Positions 51,507-60,539 of a stretch of DNA of 64,000 nt are shown here, in pieces. The notes below the pieces were generated by a model. That model was not told the DNA's origin. It did no database searches and worked only from the letters and a program-made list of their open reading frames with translations. This DNA comes from Nocardia salmonicida NBRC 13393 (GTDB lineage Bacteria > Actinomycetota > Actinomycetes > Mycobacteriales > Mycobacteriaceae). A program made the position numbers and the translations under genes. The stretch is taken from contig NZ_BDBR01000027.1 in assembly GCF_001613085.1 (NCBI RefSeq), positions 1-64,000 of the forward strand. The letters are read 5' to 3'. Each line of letters begins with the position of its first letter. Position 1 is the stretch's first letter.

Positions 51507-53267
51507 TCAGAGTCGACGCAGGGCCGCGATACGCTCGCCCAATTGATCGACACTGGCCAATGCCGTTGGCGGACCACCACATTCGCGGCGCAGTTCGCCA
51601 TGGATCACGCCGTGGGGTTTGCCGGTGCGGTGGTGGTGCATGGCCACCAGACTGTTGAGTTCGCGGCGCAGCTCGCCCAGTTTGTCGGAGGTGGCGACGC
51701 GTTCGGCGACGGCCGCGGGTTGCGGCGCGGATTCCGCGGCGCTCCGGTCGGCGAGTTGGCGGGTCTGCCGGTCGCGTAGCAGTGCGCGCATCTGGTCGGC
51801 GTCGAGCAGACCGGGGATACCGAGGTAGTCGGCTTCCTCGTCGCTGCCCGCGATGGTGGCGGTGCCGAAGGAGGATCCGTCGTAGATCACCTGGTCGAGT
51901 TCGGCGTCGGCGGCGAGCGCGACGAAGGACTTCTCGTCCTCGCCGGGCTCGTCCTCGGCCTTGTTCGCGTCCATCAGCAGCTCGTCGTCGAGGCCGTCCT
52001 TCTCGCGATGCGGCTTGCCGATGACGTGATCGCGCTGCAGCTCGAGCTGCGCGGCCAGATCCAGCAGCACCGGCACCGACGGCAGGAACACGCTCGCGGT
52101 CTCCCCCGGCTTGCGGGCACGCACGAAACGCCCGATGGCCTGCGCGAAGTACAGCGGCGTCGACGCACTGGTGGCATACACGCCGACGGCCAACCGGGGC
52201 ACGTCGACGCCTTCGGACACCATGCGCACCGCCACCATCCACGGCTGGGTGCCCTTGCCGAACTCACCGATGCGCTGCGAGGACTGCGGGTCGTCGGAGA
52301 GCACCACCGTCGGCCGCTCGCCGCAGATGTGCTCGAGCAGTTCGGCGTAGTCGCGGGCCCGTTCCTGATCGGTGGCGATCACCAGACCGCCCGCGTCGGG
52401 CATGCCGGAGGCGCGCAACTGACGCAGGCGCATGTCGGCCGCGCGCAGCACCGACGAGATCCAGTCGCCCGCCGGGTCGAGCGCGGTGCGCCAGGCCCGC
52501 GCGGTGTGCTCGGCGCTGAGCGGTTCGCCGAGCCGGGCGGTGTGCTCCTCGCCCGCGCTGTCGCGCCAGTGCGCGTCGCCGGAGTAGGCCAGGAACACCA
52601 CCGGACGCACGACGCCGTCGGCGAGCGCGTCGGCGTAGCCGTAGGAATGGTCGGCGCGCGAGCGCGGGAAGCCGCCTTCGTCGGGTTCGTAGGTGACGAA
52701 CGGGATCTTCGAATCGTCACTGCGGAACGGAGTTCCGGTCAGCGCGAGACGGCGCGTCGCGTCGCCGAACGCCTCTTCGGTCGCCTCGCCCCAGGTCTTG
52801 GCGTCGCCCGCGTGGTGGATCTCGTCGAGAATCACCAGGGTGCGCCGGTTCTCGGTGCGCACCCGGTGCCGCGTGGGGTGCGCGGCGACCTGGGCATAGG
52901 TCACCACCACGCCGTGATAGTCGCCCGAGGTCGCGCCGGTGGAGTTGGAGAACCGCGAATCCAGCTGGATTCCGGTCCGCGCGGCCGCGGCCGACCACTG
53001 GTGCTTGAGGTGTTCGGTCGGGGCGACGACGGTGATCTGGTCCACCGTGCGATCGGCCAGCAACTCCGCGGCAACCCGCAGCGCGAAGGTGGTCTTACCG
53101 GCGCCGGGTGTCGCGACCGCGAGGAAGTCACGCGGCTTGGTGGCCAGGTATTTCGTCAAAGCGCGCCGCTGCCAGGCACGCAACGAGCCGGACGGGGCAC
53201 CTCCCGCGGCAGTATCGCCCGGTGTCCCCACTTGCTTCGCCGTAGCGGCACCACCCGACCCAGTCAC
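51507..53267 (-). CDS. DEAD/DEAH-box superfamily 2 helicase
   Basis: 586 residues. Motif I ATPGAGKTTFALRVAAELL, Ib VVAPTEHLKHQW, motif II VILDEIHHAGD, motif III LTGTPFRSDD, and the C-lobe MVSEGVDVPRLAVGVYATSA with QAIGRFVRARKPGE. It resembles the helicase part of type III restriction/UvrB-like families but no methylase or nuclease is next to it. The C-terminal ~180 residues are charged and ill-defined. Role unknown; DNA or RNA unwinding is expected. Confidence 0.88.
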   Translation of the reverse strand: MTGSGGAATAKQVGTPGDTAAGGAPSGSLRAWQRRALTKYLATKPRDFLAVATPGAGKTTFALRVAAELLADRTVDQITVVAPTEHLKHQWSAAAARTGIQLDSRFSNSTGATSGDYHGVVVTYAQVAAHPTRHRVRTENRRTLVILDEIHHAGDAKTWGEATEEAFGDATRRLALTGTPFRSDDSKIPFVTYEPDEGGFPRSRADHSYGYADALADGVVRPVVFLAYSGDAHWRDSAGEEHTARLGEPLSAEHTARAWRTALDPAGDWISSVLRAADMRLRQLRASGMPDAGGLVIATDQERARDYAELLEHICGERPTVVLSDDPQSSQRIGEFGKGTQPWMVAVRMVSEGVDVPRLAVGVYATSASTPLYFAQAIGRFVRARKPGETASVFLPSVPVLLDLAAQLELQRDHVIGKPHREKDGLDDELLMDANKAEDEPGEDEKSFVALAADAELDQVIYDGSSFGTATIAGSDEEADYLGIPGLLDADQMRALLRDRQTRQLADRSAAESAPQPAAVAERVATSDKLGELRRELNSLVAMHHHRTGKPHGVIHGELRRECGGPPTALASVDQLGERIAALRRL

Positions 53268-53434
53268 GCAGACGACCCTAGCCGCCCGATGCGGCGTGTC
53301 GCCAAACCGACGCGGGGTGGGCGACAGGCATCACAACCGCGCCCGTGGTCACCGGCCATTTACCTGTTACCCGCCGACACGATGCCTCGCCCGCACCACA
53401 CAGACCCCCATCGTGCGGGATGCTTGACACTGAG

Positions 53435-54583
53435 ATGAGCAACGACCAGGTTTCGGCTGCCGACGCGGGGCACCCGCCGCAGGCGCTCCCGCCCCGCGAC
53501 GCGCCCGCGCGCCCCGCGGCCGGCGCGCAGGCAGCCCCGCAACGTCACAGCGATCGCGCGCGCTGGGTGCGCTGGCTGACCACGGCGTGGCGGCTGGTGG
53601 TCCGGGTCGCGGTCAAGTCCTGGGACAACTCGATTTTCGCCAAGTCAGCTGCCGCGGCGTTCTGGCAAACGCTGTCGCTGGCACCGCTGCTGCTCGGCCT
53701 ACTCGGCAGCCTCGGCTATGTGGGCGGGTTGTTCGGGCCCGACACCGTGCTGATCGTGGAGAGCAAGATCATCGCGTTCAGCCGCGATTTCTTCAGTCCG
53801 TCGGTGGTCTCGGATCTGATCGAACCCACCGTCGACGACGTGCTCGGCAAGGGACGCGGCGCGTTGGTGTCGGTGGGTTTCGTGCTGTCGCTGTGGGCCG
53901 GATCCTCGGCGATGGCTACCTTCGTCGACGCCATCGTGGAGGCGCACGGGCAGCAGGACGCGCGTCATCCGGTCTGGCAGCGGATCTTCGCGCTGCTGCT
54001 GTACGTGCAGTTCCTGGTGGCCGCGGTGCTGATCTTGCCGGTGATCGCGCTGGGTCCCACCCGGATCGGGCGGGTGCTGCCCGAGGCGTGGCGTGAACCA
54101 GGGTTGCGTCTGATCGACACGTTCTACTACCCGATCGTCGGTGTGCTGCTGATAGTCGGGCTGACCACGCTCTACAAATTGGCCCTGCACAAATCGCTGC
54201 CGTGGCATCGGCTCTTCGGCGGTGCGCTGGTGGCCGGTGTCTTCTTCCTGGCGGCCAGCGACCTGTTGCGCCGGTACCTGTCGTGGATCACCGCCACCGG
54301 GGTGAGTTACGGCGCGCTGGCCACCCCCATCGCGTTTCTGCTGTTCACGTACTTCCTCGGCTTCGCGGTGATTCTTGGCGCGGAGTTCAACGCCGCCGTT
54401 CAGGAGTTCTGGCCTGCCCGGGCCACCAGGATGGAGCAGGTCAAGGAGTGGATCACCAGCCAGGTGCGCGGCGACGACGAAGAGGGCGACGAGCACGACG
54501 AAGGCGCCGACGCCCCACCTGAGGCACCGGCGTCACCGACCGAGCACTCCGCTCAGTCGCCGTCCTTGCGCAAGCCCTCGTAG
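53435..54583 (+). CDS. YihY/BrkB-family membrane protein
   Basis: 382 residues from ATG 53435; ATG 53420 is also possible. About six membrane segments after a Pro/Ala-rich cytoplasmic ~65 residues; family signatures are AFWQTLSLAPLLLGLLGSLG, FVLSLWAGSSAMATFVDAIV and SYGALATPIAFLLFTYFLGF. The C-terminal tail is acidic. YihY/BrkB proteins are of unknown function. Rv2707-like in location. Its 3' end overlaps the DUF3039 gene by 31 bp. Confidence 0.88.
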   Translation: MSNDQVSAADAGHPPQALPPRDAPARPAAGAQAAPQRHSDRARWVRWLTTAWRLVVRVAVKSWDNSIFAKSAAAAFWQTLSLAPLLLGLLGSLGYVGGLFGPDTVLIVESKIIAFSRDFFSPSVVSDLIEPTVDDVLGKGRGALVSVGFVLSLWAGSSAMATFVDAIVEAHGQQDARHPVWQRIFALLLYVQFLVAAVLILPVIALGPTRIGRVLPEAWREPGLRLIDTFYYPIVGVLLIVGLTTLYKLALHKSLPWHRLFGGALVAGVFFLAASDLLRRYLSWITATGVSYGALATPIAFLLFTYFLGFAVILGAEFNAAVQEFWPARATRMEQVKEWITSQVRGDDEEGDEHDEGADAPPEAPASPTEHSAQSPSLRKPS

Positions 54584-54801
54584 ACCTTCTTGCAGTCCGG
54601 GCACACGGGCGAGCCGGGCTTGGCCGAACGCGTCACCGGGAAAACCTCGCCGCACAGCGCGACGACCATCGTGCCCATCACGGCACTTTCGGCGATCCGG
54701 TCCTTCTTCACGTAATGGAAGAATTTGGGGGTGTCGTCGCTGGTCGTCTCGTCGGTCGTGGTTTCCGGGCGTACCAGAGTGTCTGTACTCACGCCTTCCA
54801 T
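54553..54801 (-). CDS. DUF3039 family protein
   Basis: 82 residues, small cytoplasmic protein with a putative zinc knuckle (CGEVFPVTR and CPDCKKVY). DUF3039, found next to DUF3099 and sigB in mycobacteria. Function unknown. Overlaps the tail of the YihY gene on the opposite strand by 31 bp. Confidence 0.88.
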   Translation of the reverse strand: MEGVSTDTLVRPETTTDETTSDDTPKFFHYVKKDRIAESAVMGTMVVALCGEVFPVTRSAKPGSPVCPDCKKVYEGLRKDGD

Positions 54802-54875
54802 GATGCCGCATCCGGCGCCCGCACCGCTGACCAGCCGCGTGTGCGCTCGGCGACGCCGAGTGGAAGACTCGGGGT

Positions 54876-55292
54876 ATGCAGTCCTACGGCGATGACCCAG
54901 GCGCCGACGAATCGAAGCCGGACCCGGAAGTGACGATGCCCACCGAGCCCAAGTCCTCGCGTGGGTTCTTCCGTCCTGCCCCCGCCGAACATGCCGTGCT
55001 GATCACCGAGGCCGCGCCCTCGCTCGACGAGCAGCATCGCGCCAGGGTGCGCCGCTACACCTTCATCATGGCCTTCCGGATCCCGTGCCTGATCCTCGCC
55101 GCGATCGCCTACAGCGCGTTCGAGAATCCGCTGCTGTCGATTCTGATCATCGCCGCGTCGGTGCCGCTGCCGTGGATCGCGGTGCTGATCGCCAACGATC
55201 GGCCGCCGCGCACCAAGGACGAACCCAGTCGCTGGGACGGCCGCAACAATCAGATCGCCCTCGAATCCCGACACCACAAGACGCTGGAATAG
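54876..55292 (+). CDS. DUF3099 membrane protein
   Basis: 138 residues. Two membrane segments (ARVRRYTFIMAFRIPCLILA and SILIIAASVPLPWIAVLIA) separated by a short loop, with a hydrophilic N-terminus and a basic tail. DUF3099 family; unknown function. It is divergent from DUF3039. Confidence 0.88.
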   Translation: MQSYGDDPGADESKPDPEVTMPTEPKSSRGFFRPAPAEHAVLITEAAPSLDEQHRARVRRYTFIMAFRIPCLILAAIAYSAFENPLLSILIIAASVPLPWIAVLIANDRPPRTKDEPSRWDGRNNQIALESRHHKTLE

Positions 55293-55310
55293 GCGCCACG
55301 GGATTTTCGG

Positions 55311-56693
55311 CTAACCGGCCGTCTTCGGTCGGCGGACCAGCATCGACATGACGGCCGCGATGCCACAGAGAGCGCCCGCGAGATACCACGCGAGGCTGTA
55401 GGAGCCCTGCAGGTCGCGGATGAGACCGGCACCGGTGGCGGCGATCGCGGCACCGACCTGGTGGGCGGCGAAGACCCAGCCGAACGCGATCGGGCCGTCC
55501 GCGCCGAAGAGTTCACGGCACAGCAGCACCGTCGGCGGAACCGTGGCGATCCAGTCCAAGCCGTAGAACACGATGAACACCCACATACTCGGCTGGGTGT
55601 GCGGGCCGAGCAGTGACGGCAGGATCAGCAGCGACAGACCGCGCAGCGAGTAATAGCCGAGCAACAGGTAGCGCGGGTCGATGCGGTCGGAGAGCCAGCC
55701 CGAGGCGATGGTGCCTGCCACATCGAAGATGCCGACCAGTGCCAGCAGTCCGGCCGCGGTGGTCGGTGGCATGCCGTGGTCGTGGGCGGCGGTGACGAAA
55801 TGGGTGCCGACCAGGCCGTTCGTGGAGGCGCCGCAGATCGCGAATCCGCCCGCCAGCAGCCAGAATCCGGGCCTGCGCGCGGCCGAGGCCAACACCTTCA
55901 GCGCCCGGTTCGCGCCGCCGACGATCGGTACCCGCGCTCCCGCGTCCGAACCGGCGGGCGCCCCATAGGCACGCACACCCACATCGCTGGGATAGTCGCG
56001 CACGAACAACCACACCAGTGGCACCACCGACAGCGCCACCGCCGCCACGAGCAGTGACGGCAGTCGCCAGCCGTGCTCGGTGGCGAGCATCGACACCAGG
56101 GGCAGGAACACCAGCTGCCCGGTGGCGCCCGCGGCGGTGAGCACCCCGGTGACCAGACCACGACTCCGGACGAACCAGCGTCCGGTGATCGTCGCGACGA
56201 ACGGCATGGACATCGACCCGACGCCGACGCCCACCAGCAGTCCCCACGTCGCCACCAGCTGCCAGGCCTGAGTCATGAACACCGTCAGCCCGCTGCCCGC
56301 GGCGATCAGCACCAGTGCCGAACACACCACCTTGCGGATGCCGAATCGGTCCATCAGCGCGGCGGCGAACGGCGAGATCAGGCCGTAGAGCAGCATATTC
56401 AGCGAGATGGCGGTGGAGATCGTGGCGTGTGACCAGCCGAATTCGGTGTGCAGCGGTTCGATGAGGACGCTGGGCACCGAGCGGAAAGCAGCCGCGCCGA
56501 GCAGAGCGACGAATCCGACGCTCGCCACGATCCACGCGGGGTGGAGTCGGTGACGATCGTCGGTGACCGATGCCGGTGCGAGGGTGAGGTTATCGGCCGG
56601 GCTGTCGCCGGCGGGCGGTGCAGGCGCACGTAAATCGGTCACTCGGTCAGCGTGCCGGATCAGCGCCGAGCGAGCGAGTGGCCGGTGTGACAT
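55311..56693 (-). CDS. MFS transporter (monocarboxylate/oxalate-type)
   Basis: 460 residues, 12 membrane segments after a ~50-residue cytosolic leader. MFS motif between TM2 and TM3: ALMDRFGIRKVV; TM1 region LIEPLHTEFGWSHATISTAI is like OxlT/MCT-type carriers; the central loop is long and mirrored by SGWLSDRIDPR in the second half. Organic-anion/H+ symport is likely; substrate unknown. AT-rich TATTAA 6 nt before the ATG at 56693. Confidence 0.87.
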   Translation of the reverse strand: MSHRPLARSALIRHADRVTDLRAPAPPAGDSPADNLTLAPASVTDDRHRLHPAWIVASVGFVALLGAAAFRSVPSVLIEPLHTEFGWSHATISTAISLNMLLYGLISPFAAALMDRFGIRKVVCSALVLIAAGSGLTVFMTQAWQLVATWGLLVGVGVGSMSMPFVATITGRWFVRSRGLVTGVLTAAGATGQLVFLPLVSMLATEHGWRLPSLLVAAVALSVVPLVWLFVRDYPSDVGVRAYGAPAGSDAGARVPIVGGANRALKVLASAARRPGFWLLAGGFAICGASTNGLVGTHFVTAAHDHGMPPTTAAGLLALVGIFDVAGTIASGWLSDRIDPRYLLLGYYSLRGLSLLILPSLLGPHTQPSMWVFIVFYGLDWIATVPPTVLLCRELFGADGPIAFGWVFAAHQVGAAIAATGAGLIRDLQGSYSLAWYLAGALCGIAAVMSMLVRRPKTAG

Positions 56694-56890
56694 GTTTCGT
56701 TAATATCCTGCCACCGCGTGTTGGGCAGACGCGCCGCGCGCGAAGCGCGGTGACAGCGGCGCACCTCGAGGCTGTCGACAGCGGAGCCAGGGCCGCCTAC
56801 CGTTCGGACAGGACCTTCTGCACCGCCCGACAGGGCAACCGAATTCGGCTGACGGCTTTGCGAGTGTCCTCATATCGAAAGGGAGACAGC

Positions 56891-57628
56891 ATGATTCGCT
56901 GGACCTGGGCGTTTCTCGATCGGCCCGTCGATACCTTCGCCGACTGTGCGCGATTCTGGGCGAAGGTCACCGATTCCACTGTGTCGGCGCCACGTGGCGA
57001 GCACGACGAATTCGTCACGCTGCTGCCCGCCACCGGACCCGCGTGGATCAAGGTGCAAGCGGTCGACGGCGACGGTGGCATCCATCTCGACCTCGACGTC
57101 GACGACATCCCCGCGGCGGTAGCGATCGCGACCGGACTCGGCGCCCGCGTCGTTGCCGAGCTGCCCGACTACACCGTGCTGCGATCGCCTGCCGGACAGA
57201 CGTTCTGCCTCACTCCGGCCGCCGACTCGGCGGATCTCGGGCCCGCACCGGTGACGGTGTCGACCGCACCCGACGGCACAGTGACGCGCCTCGACCAGAT
57301 CTGTCTCGACCTGTCTCCCCACGACATCGACGCCGATACCGCCTTCTGGCGGGCACTCACCGACTGGACGCACAAGCCCGGCCGCCGCCCGGAGTTCTCC
57401 CGCCTCCGCGGCCCCGACCAGCCACTGCACTTTCTGCTCCAACGCCTCGACGACCCCGGACCCGCGGGCGCACACGTCGACCTGGCCTCGTCGAATATCG
57501 CCGCCACCGCCGCCTGGCACGAATCCCTCGGCGCCACCCGAATCACCGACGGCGAACACTGGATAGTCCTGCGAGACCCCGGAAACGCCTTGTACTGCGT
57601 GACATCCAGAGACCCCTACACCGGCTGA
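56891..57628 (+). CDS. Duplicated VOC/glyoxalase-like protein
   Basis: 245 residues from ATG 56891 (MIRWTWAFLDRP), with AAGGGAG upstream. Two VOC half-domains: residues ~1-115 (ARFWAKVTDSTVSAP, GIHLDLDVDDI) and ~120-240 (DADTAFWRALTDWTHKPGR, AHVDLASSNIAA), each with the FW...LT pattern. No clear full set of metal ligands, so it may bind small molecules rather than catalyse. The frame upstream of this start is not coding. Confidence 0.83.
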   Translation: MIRWTWAFLDRPVDTFADCARFWAKVTDSTVSAPRGEHDEFVTLLPATGPAWIKVQAVDGDGGIHLDLDVDDIPAAVAIATGLGARVVAELPDYTVLRSPAGQTFCLTPAADSADLGPAPVTVSTAPDGTVTRLDQICLDLSPHDIDADTAFWRALTDWTHKPGRRPEFSRLRGPDQPLHFLLQRLDDPGPAGAHVDLASSNIAATAAWHESLGATRITDGEHWIVLRDPGNALYCVTSRDPYTG

Positions 57629-57727
57629 GACACCCTCACCGCGCAGGCGACCCGGGCTCTGAGCACCGGGCGACACGCAGCGGCAGCTGGTCGTTCTCAG
57701 CCTTCGCGCTCCTGGCAGAGTAGGCGA

Positions 57728-59245
57728 GTGCCTACGAACCCGACGATGACCGACTCCTTGCTCACCGCGCTGTGCCCGGACCTGCGCACCGCGCTGATCC
57801 GGGTCGGCTACGACGCCGACACACTGGTGGAGGCGCTGGGACCCGATGTGCATGCGGCGCTGAGCCGTTCGGAGCCGGTGCCGGTGCGCCGGGCCGCGCG
57901 GGCGGCGGGCGACCTGGGCACGCTGGTGCGGTTGTTGCTGCTCGGAGACGTGTTGCCCGAGCGCGAGGTCGCCGCCGCGCTGGCGCCGGTGCGCATCGAC
58001 GCGGCGGTGGCGGCCGGTCTGCTCACGCGCGAGGGTGACGAGGTCAGGGCCGCGCTGGATCTGCGGCCGCTCGATGCCGGCGCGGGTACGCGGTGGATCC
58101 TGTCCGATCTCGACGATTCGATGCGCAGGCGCACCCTCACCGAGGATCACGTTCTCGGCGTCGGGCACGCGTCGCTGTCGTTGCTGCGAGCGACACCGAC
58201 CGAACCGGTCGGCACCGTCTTGGATCTGGGCACCGGCTGCGGCGTGCAGGCCGTGCACGCGGCCGGTTACGCGGGCCGGGTCACCGCGACCGATGTCAAC
58301 GCGCGGGCCTTGTGGCTGGCACAGGCCACAGCGGCGCTCAACGAACTCGATATCGAACTGCTCGAAGGGTCCTGGTTCGAGCCGGTGGCCGGGCGGCGCT
58401 TCGATCAGGTGGTGGCCAATCCGCCGTTCGTGGTGGGTCCGGCCCGCATCGAGCACACCTATCGCGACTCCGGGCTCGCCCTGGACGGCGCCAGCGAACT
58501 GGTGATCGGGCAGGCGCCCGAGCTGCTGGCGCCCGGCGGTACGGCGGCCATGCTCGCGGCCTGGGTGCACGTGGACGGCGAGGACTGGCGGCAACGGGTG
58601 TCGAGCTGGTTGCCCTCGCACGGCGTCGACGCGTGGATCGTGCAGCGCGACGTCGCCGACCCGGCCCTCTACGTCGGCACCTGGCTGCGCGACGCGGGCC
58701 TCGACCCCCGTGACCCGGCCGCCCAGGAACAGGCGACGCGGTGGCTCGACGCCTTCGATGCCGCCGACGTCGAAGGCGTCGGGTTCGGCTTCGTCTATCT
58801 CCGCGCGATCGACGGCCCCACCGAACTCCTCGCCGAGGACCTCACCCACGGCTTCGACGACCCGCTCGGCACCGAGGTGGCCGGGTACTTCGCCCGGTCG
58901 GCGTGGCTGCGCGCCGTGGCCGGCGACGACAGACTCGCGTGGACGTCCCGTTTCGCGCCGAGCCCGGCGACCGCGTTGGAACGGGTGTTCCTGCCCGGTG
59001 AGTTCGGCTGGACCGAGCAGGTGACCCGGCTCCATCGCGGCGACGGACCGCGCTGGCAGCACGAGGTCGACGAGTCGACAGTCGCCCTGGTGGCGGGAAT
59101 GCGGCCCGACGGGCTGCCGTTGTACGAATTGATCGAACTACTCGCCCTCGCCGACGGAGCCGAGCAGGTCACGCCGGAATTCGCCGCCCAGGCACTCGGT
59201 GTGGTCGCCGGACTCGTCCGCCACGGATTGGTGCGGCCCGTCTGA
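57728..59245 (+). CDS. SAM-dependent methyltransferase with NPPF motif
   Basis: 505 residues. A helical N-terminal domain (~1-150) precedes a class I fold: TVLDLGTGCGVQAVHAAGYA (motif I), then VVANPPFVVGP, the NPP(F/Y) motif of enzymes methylating amide or base nitrogen (HemK/PrmC, RsmC type). A C-terminal domain of ~200 residues follows, typical of the actinobacterial DUF7059/DUF7782-like methyltransferases. Target unknown. GTG start at 57728. Confidence 0.85.
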   Translation: MPTNPTMTDSLLTALCPDLRTALIRVGYDADTLVEALGPDVHAALSRSEPVPVRRAARAAGDLGTLVRLLLLGDVLPEREVAAALAPVRIDAAVAAGLLTREGDEVRAALDLRPLDAGAGTRWILSDLDDSMRRRTLTEDHVLGVGHASLSLLRATPTEPVGTVLDLGTGCGVQAVHAAGYAGRVTATDVNARALWLAQATAALNELDIELLEGSWFEPVAGRRFDQVVANPPFVVGPARIEHTYRDSGLALDGASELVIGQAPELLAPGGTAAMLAAWVHVDGEDWRQRVSSWLPSHGVDAWIVQRDVADPALYVGTWLRDAGLDPRDPAAQEQATRWLDAFDAADVEGVGFGFVYLRAIDGPTELLAEDLTHGFDDPLGTEVAGYFARSAWLRAVAGDDRLAWTSRFAPSPATALERVFLPGEFGWTEQVTRLHRGDGPRWQHEVDESTVALVAGMRPDGLPLYELIELLALADGAEQVTPEFAAQALGVVAGLVRHGLVRPV

Positions 59246-59353
59246 ACGGCCCCGCGGTGGCAGCGAGTTCCGGCCACGGCGCTCTTCTCAGGAACTTCTC
59301 AGCCGCTGGGGTGGGAACCAGCAGCTCAGAGCGGTTTATCGACCGCGGGAACG

Positions 59354-59379
59354 GGAACTTTCTCTACGTCGGGTCCGTT
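59354..59379 (+). promoter_or_regulatory. ECF-type (SigE/SigH-like) promoter of sigB
   Basis: GGAACT (59354-59359), 17-bp spacer, GTT (59377-59379), about 35 nt before the sigB ATG. GGAAC-N16/17-GTT is the SigE/SigH consensus, and mycobacterial sigB is known to be driven by those factors. A second, worse pair (GGAACC-N14-GTT) lies ~45 bp upstream. Confidence 0.6.
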
Positions 59380-59414
59380 GAACGGAATGAGACACCACCG
59401 ACAGGAGGCAAGTC

Positions 59415-60383
59415 ATGACAAGCCCCGCCACCACTCGTTTGCGCCCCAGCGAGGCCGATATCGACGCCCAGAGCCCGGCAGCCGATCTGGTACGCGTGTA
59501 CCTCAACGGAATCGGACGCACGGCACTGCTCACGGCGGCCGACGAGGTCGAGTTGGCCAAGCGCATCGAGGCGGGCCTGTATGCCCAGAACCTGCTATCG
59601 ACCGGTAAGCGGTTGACGGCGGCTCGCAAGCGTGATCTGGCGATCCTGGTCCGCGAGGGCTCCGCCGCCCGTTCGCACCTGCTCGAGGCCAACCTGCGTC
59701 TGGTCGTATCCCTGGCCAAGCGCTACACCGGCCGCGGCATGCCGCTGCTGGACCTGATCCAGGAGGGCAACCTCGGACTGATCCGCGCGATGGAGAAGTT
59801 CGACTACGCCAAGGGCTTCAAGTTCTCCACCTACGCCACCTGGTGGATCCGCCAGGCCATCACCCGCGGCATGGCCGATCAGAGCCGCACCATCCGGCTG
59901 CCCGTGCACCTGGTCGAACAGGTGAACAAGCTCGCCAGGATCAAGCGGGAACTGCACCAGCAGCTGGGCCGCGAGGCCACCGACGCCGAACTCGCCAACG
60001 AGTCGGGCATCCCGGTGGAGAAGATCGCCGACCTGCTCGATCACAGCCGCGACCCGGTGAGCCTGGACATGCCCGTCGGCAACGACGAGGAGGCCCCGCT
60101 CGGCGACTTCATCGAGGACTCCGAGGCCACCTCCGCTGAGAGCGCCGTCATCGCCGGCCTGCTGCACCACGACGTGCGCAGCGTCCTGGCCACCCTCGAC
60201 GAGCGCGAGCAGCAGGTCATTCGCCTGCGCTTCGGTCTCGACGACGGCCAGCCGCGCACCCTGGACCAGATCGGCAAGCTGTTCGGCCTGTCCCGTGAGC
60301 GGGTGCGCCAGATCGAGCGCGAGGTCATGTCCAAGCTGCGCAAGGGCGACCGCGCCGACCGTTTGCGCGCCTACGCCAGCTGA
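59415..60383 (+). CDS. sigB: Principal-like sigma factor SigB
   Basis: 322 residues: a SigA-like factor without the long N-terminal extension. SADLVRVYLNGIGRTALLTA-type region 1.2, DLIQEGNLGLIRAMEKFDYA, YATWWIRQAITRGMADQ and TLDQIGKLFGLSRERVRQIE (region 4.2). It is the stress/stationary-phase paralogue. SD AGGAGG upstream of the ATG. An ECF-type promoter precedes it. Confidence 0.95.
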   Translation: MTSPATTRLRPSEADIDAQSPAADLVRVYLNGIGRTALLTAADEVELAKRIEAGLYAQNLLSTGKRLTAARKRDLAILVREGSAARSHLLEANLRLVVSLAKRYTGRGMPLLDLIQEGNLGLIRAMEKFDYAKGFKFSTYATWWIRQAITRGMADQSRTIRLPVHLVEQVNKLARIKRELHQQLGREATDAELANESGIPVEKIADLLDHSRDPVSLDMPVGNDEEAPLGDFIEDSEATSAESAVIAGLLHHDVRSVLATLDEREQQVIRLRFGLDDGQPRTLDQIGKLFGLSRERVRQIEREVMSKLRKGDRADRLRAYAS

Positions 60384-60420
60384 TCCGAGAACTCGACGGC
60401 CCCACGGGGTCGTCTGCCGA

Positions 60421-60475
60421 AACGCCGACCGGCGACCGCGAACTCTCCCCTCCGGGTCGCGAGCCGGTCGGCGTT
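60421..60475. terminator. Terminator between sigB and the acyltransferase gene
   Basis: 13-bp perfect stem AACGCCGACCGGC / GCCGGTCGGCGTT enclosing an inner GACC/GGTC pair, 38 bp past the sigB stop, followed by GTTCGTTC. Genes converge here. Confidence 0.75.
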
Positions 60476-60539
60476 GTTCGTTCACCCGGCCCTGCATCGA
60501 ATCCCACCTCAGGTAGCGGCAGGTCAGGGCCGTCGCACG

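Noticed and set aside
51507..53267. SF2 helicase as part of a restriction or phage-defence system
   Set aside because: No methylase, nuclease or other known defence partner lies next to it in the window.
56870..59062. 730-codon minus-strand frame across the VOC and methyltransferase genes
   Set aside because: Antisense shadow of two well-supported genes.
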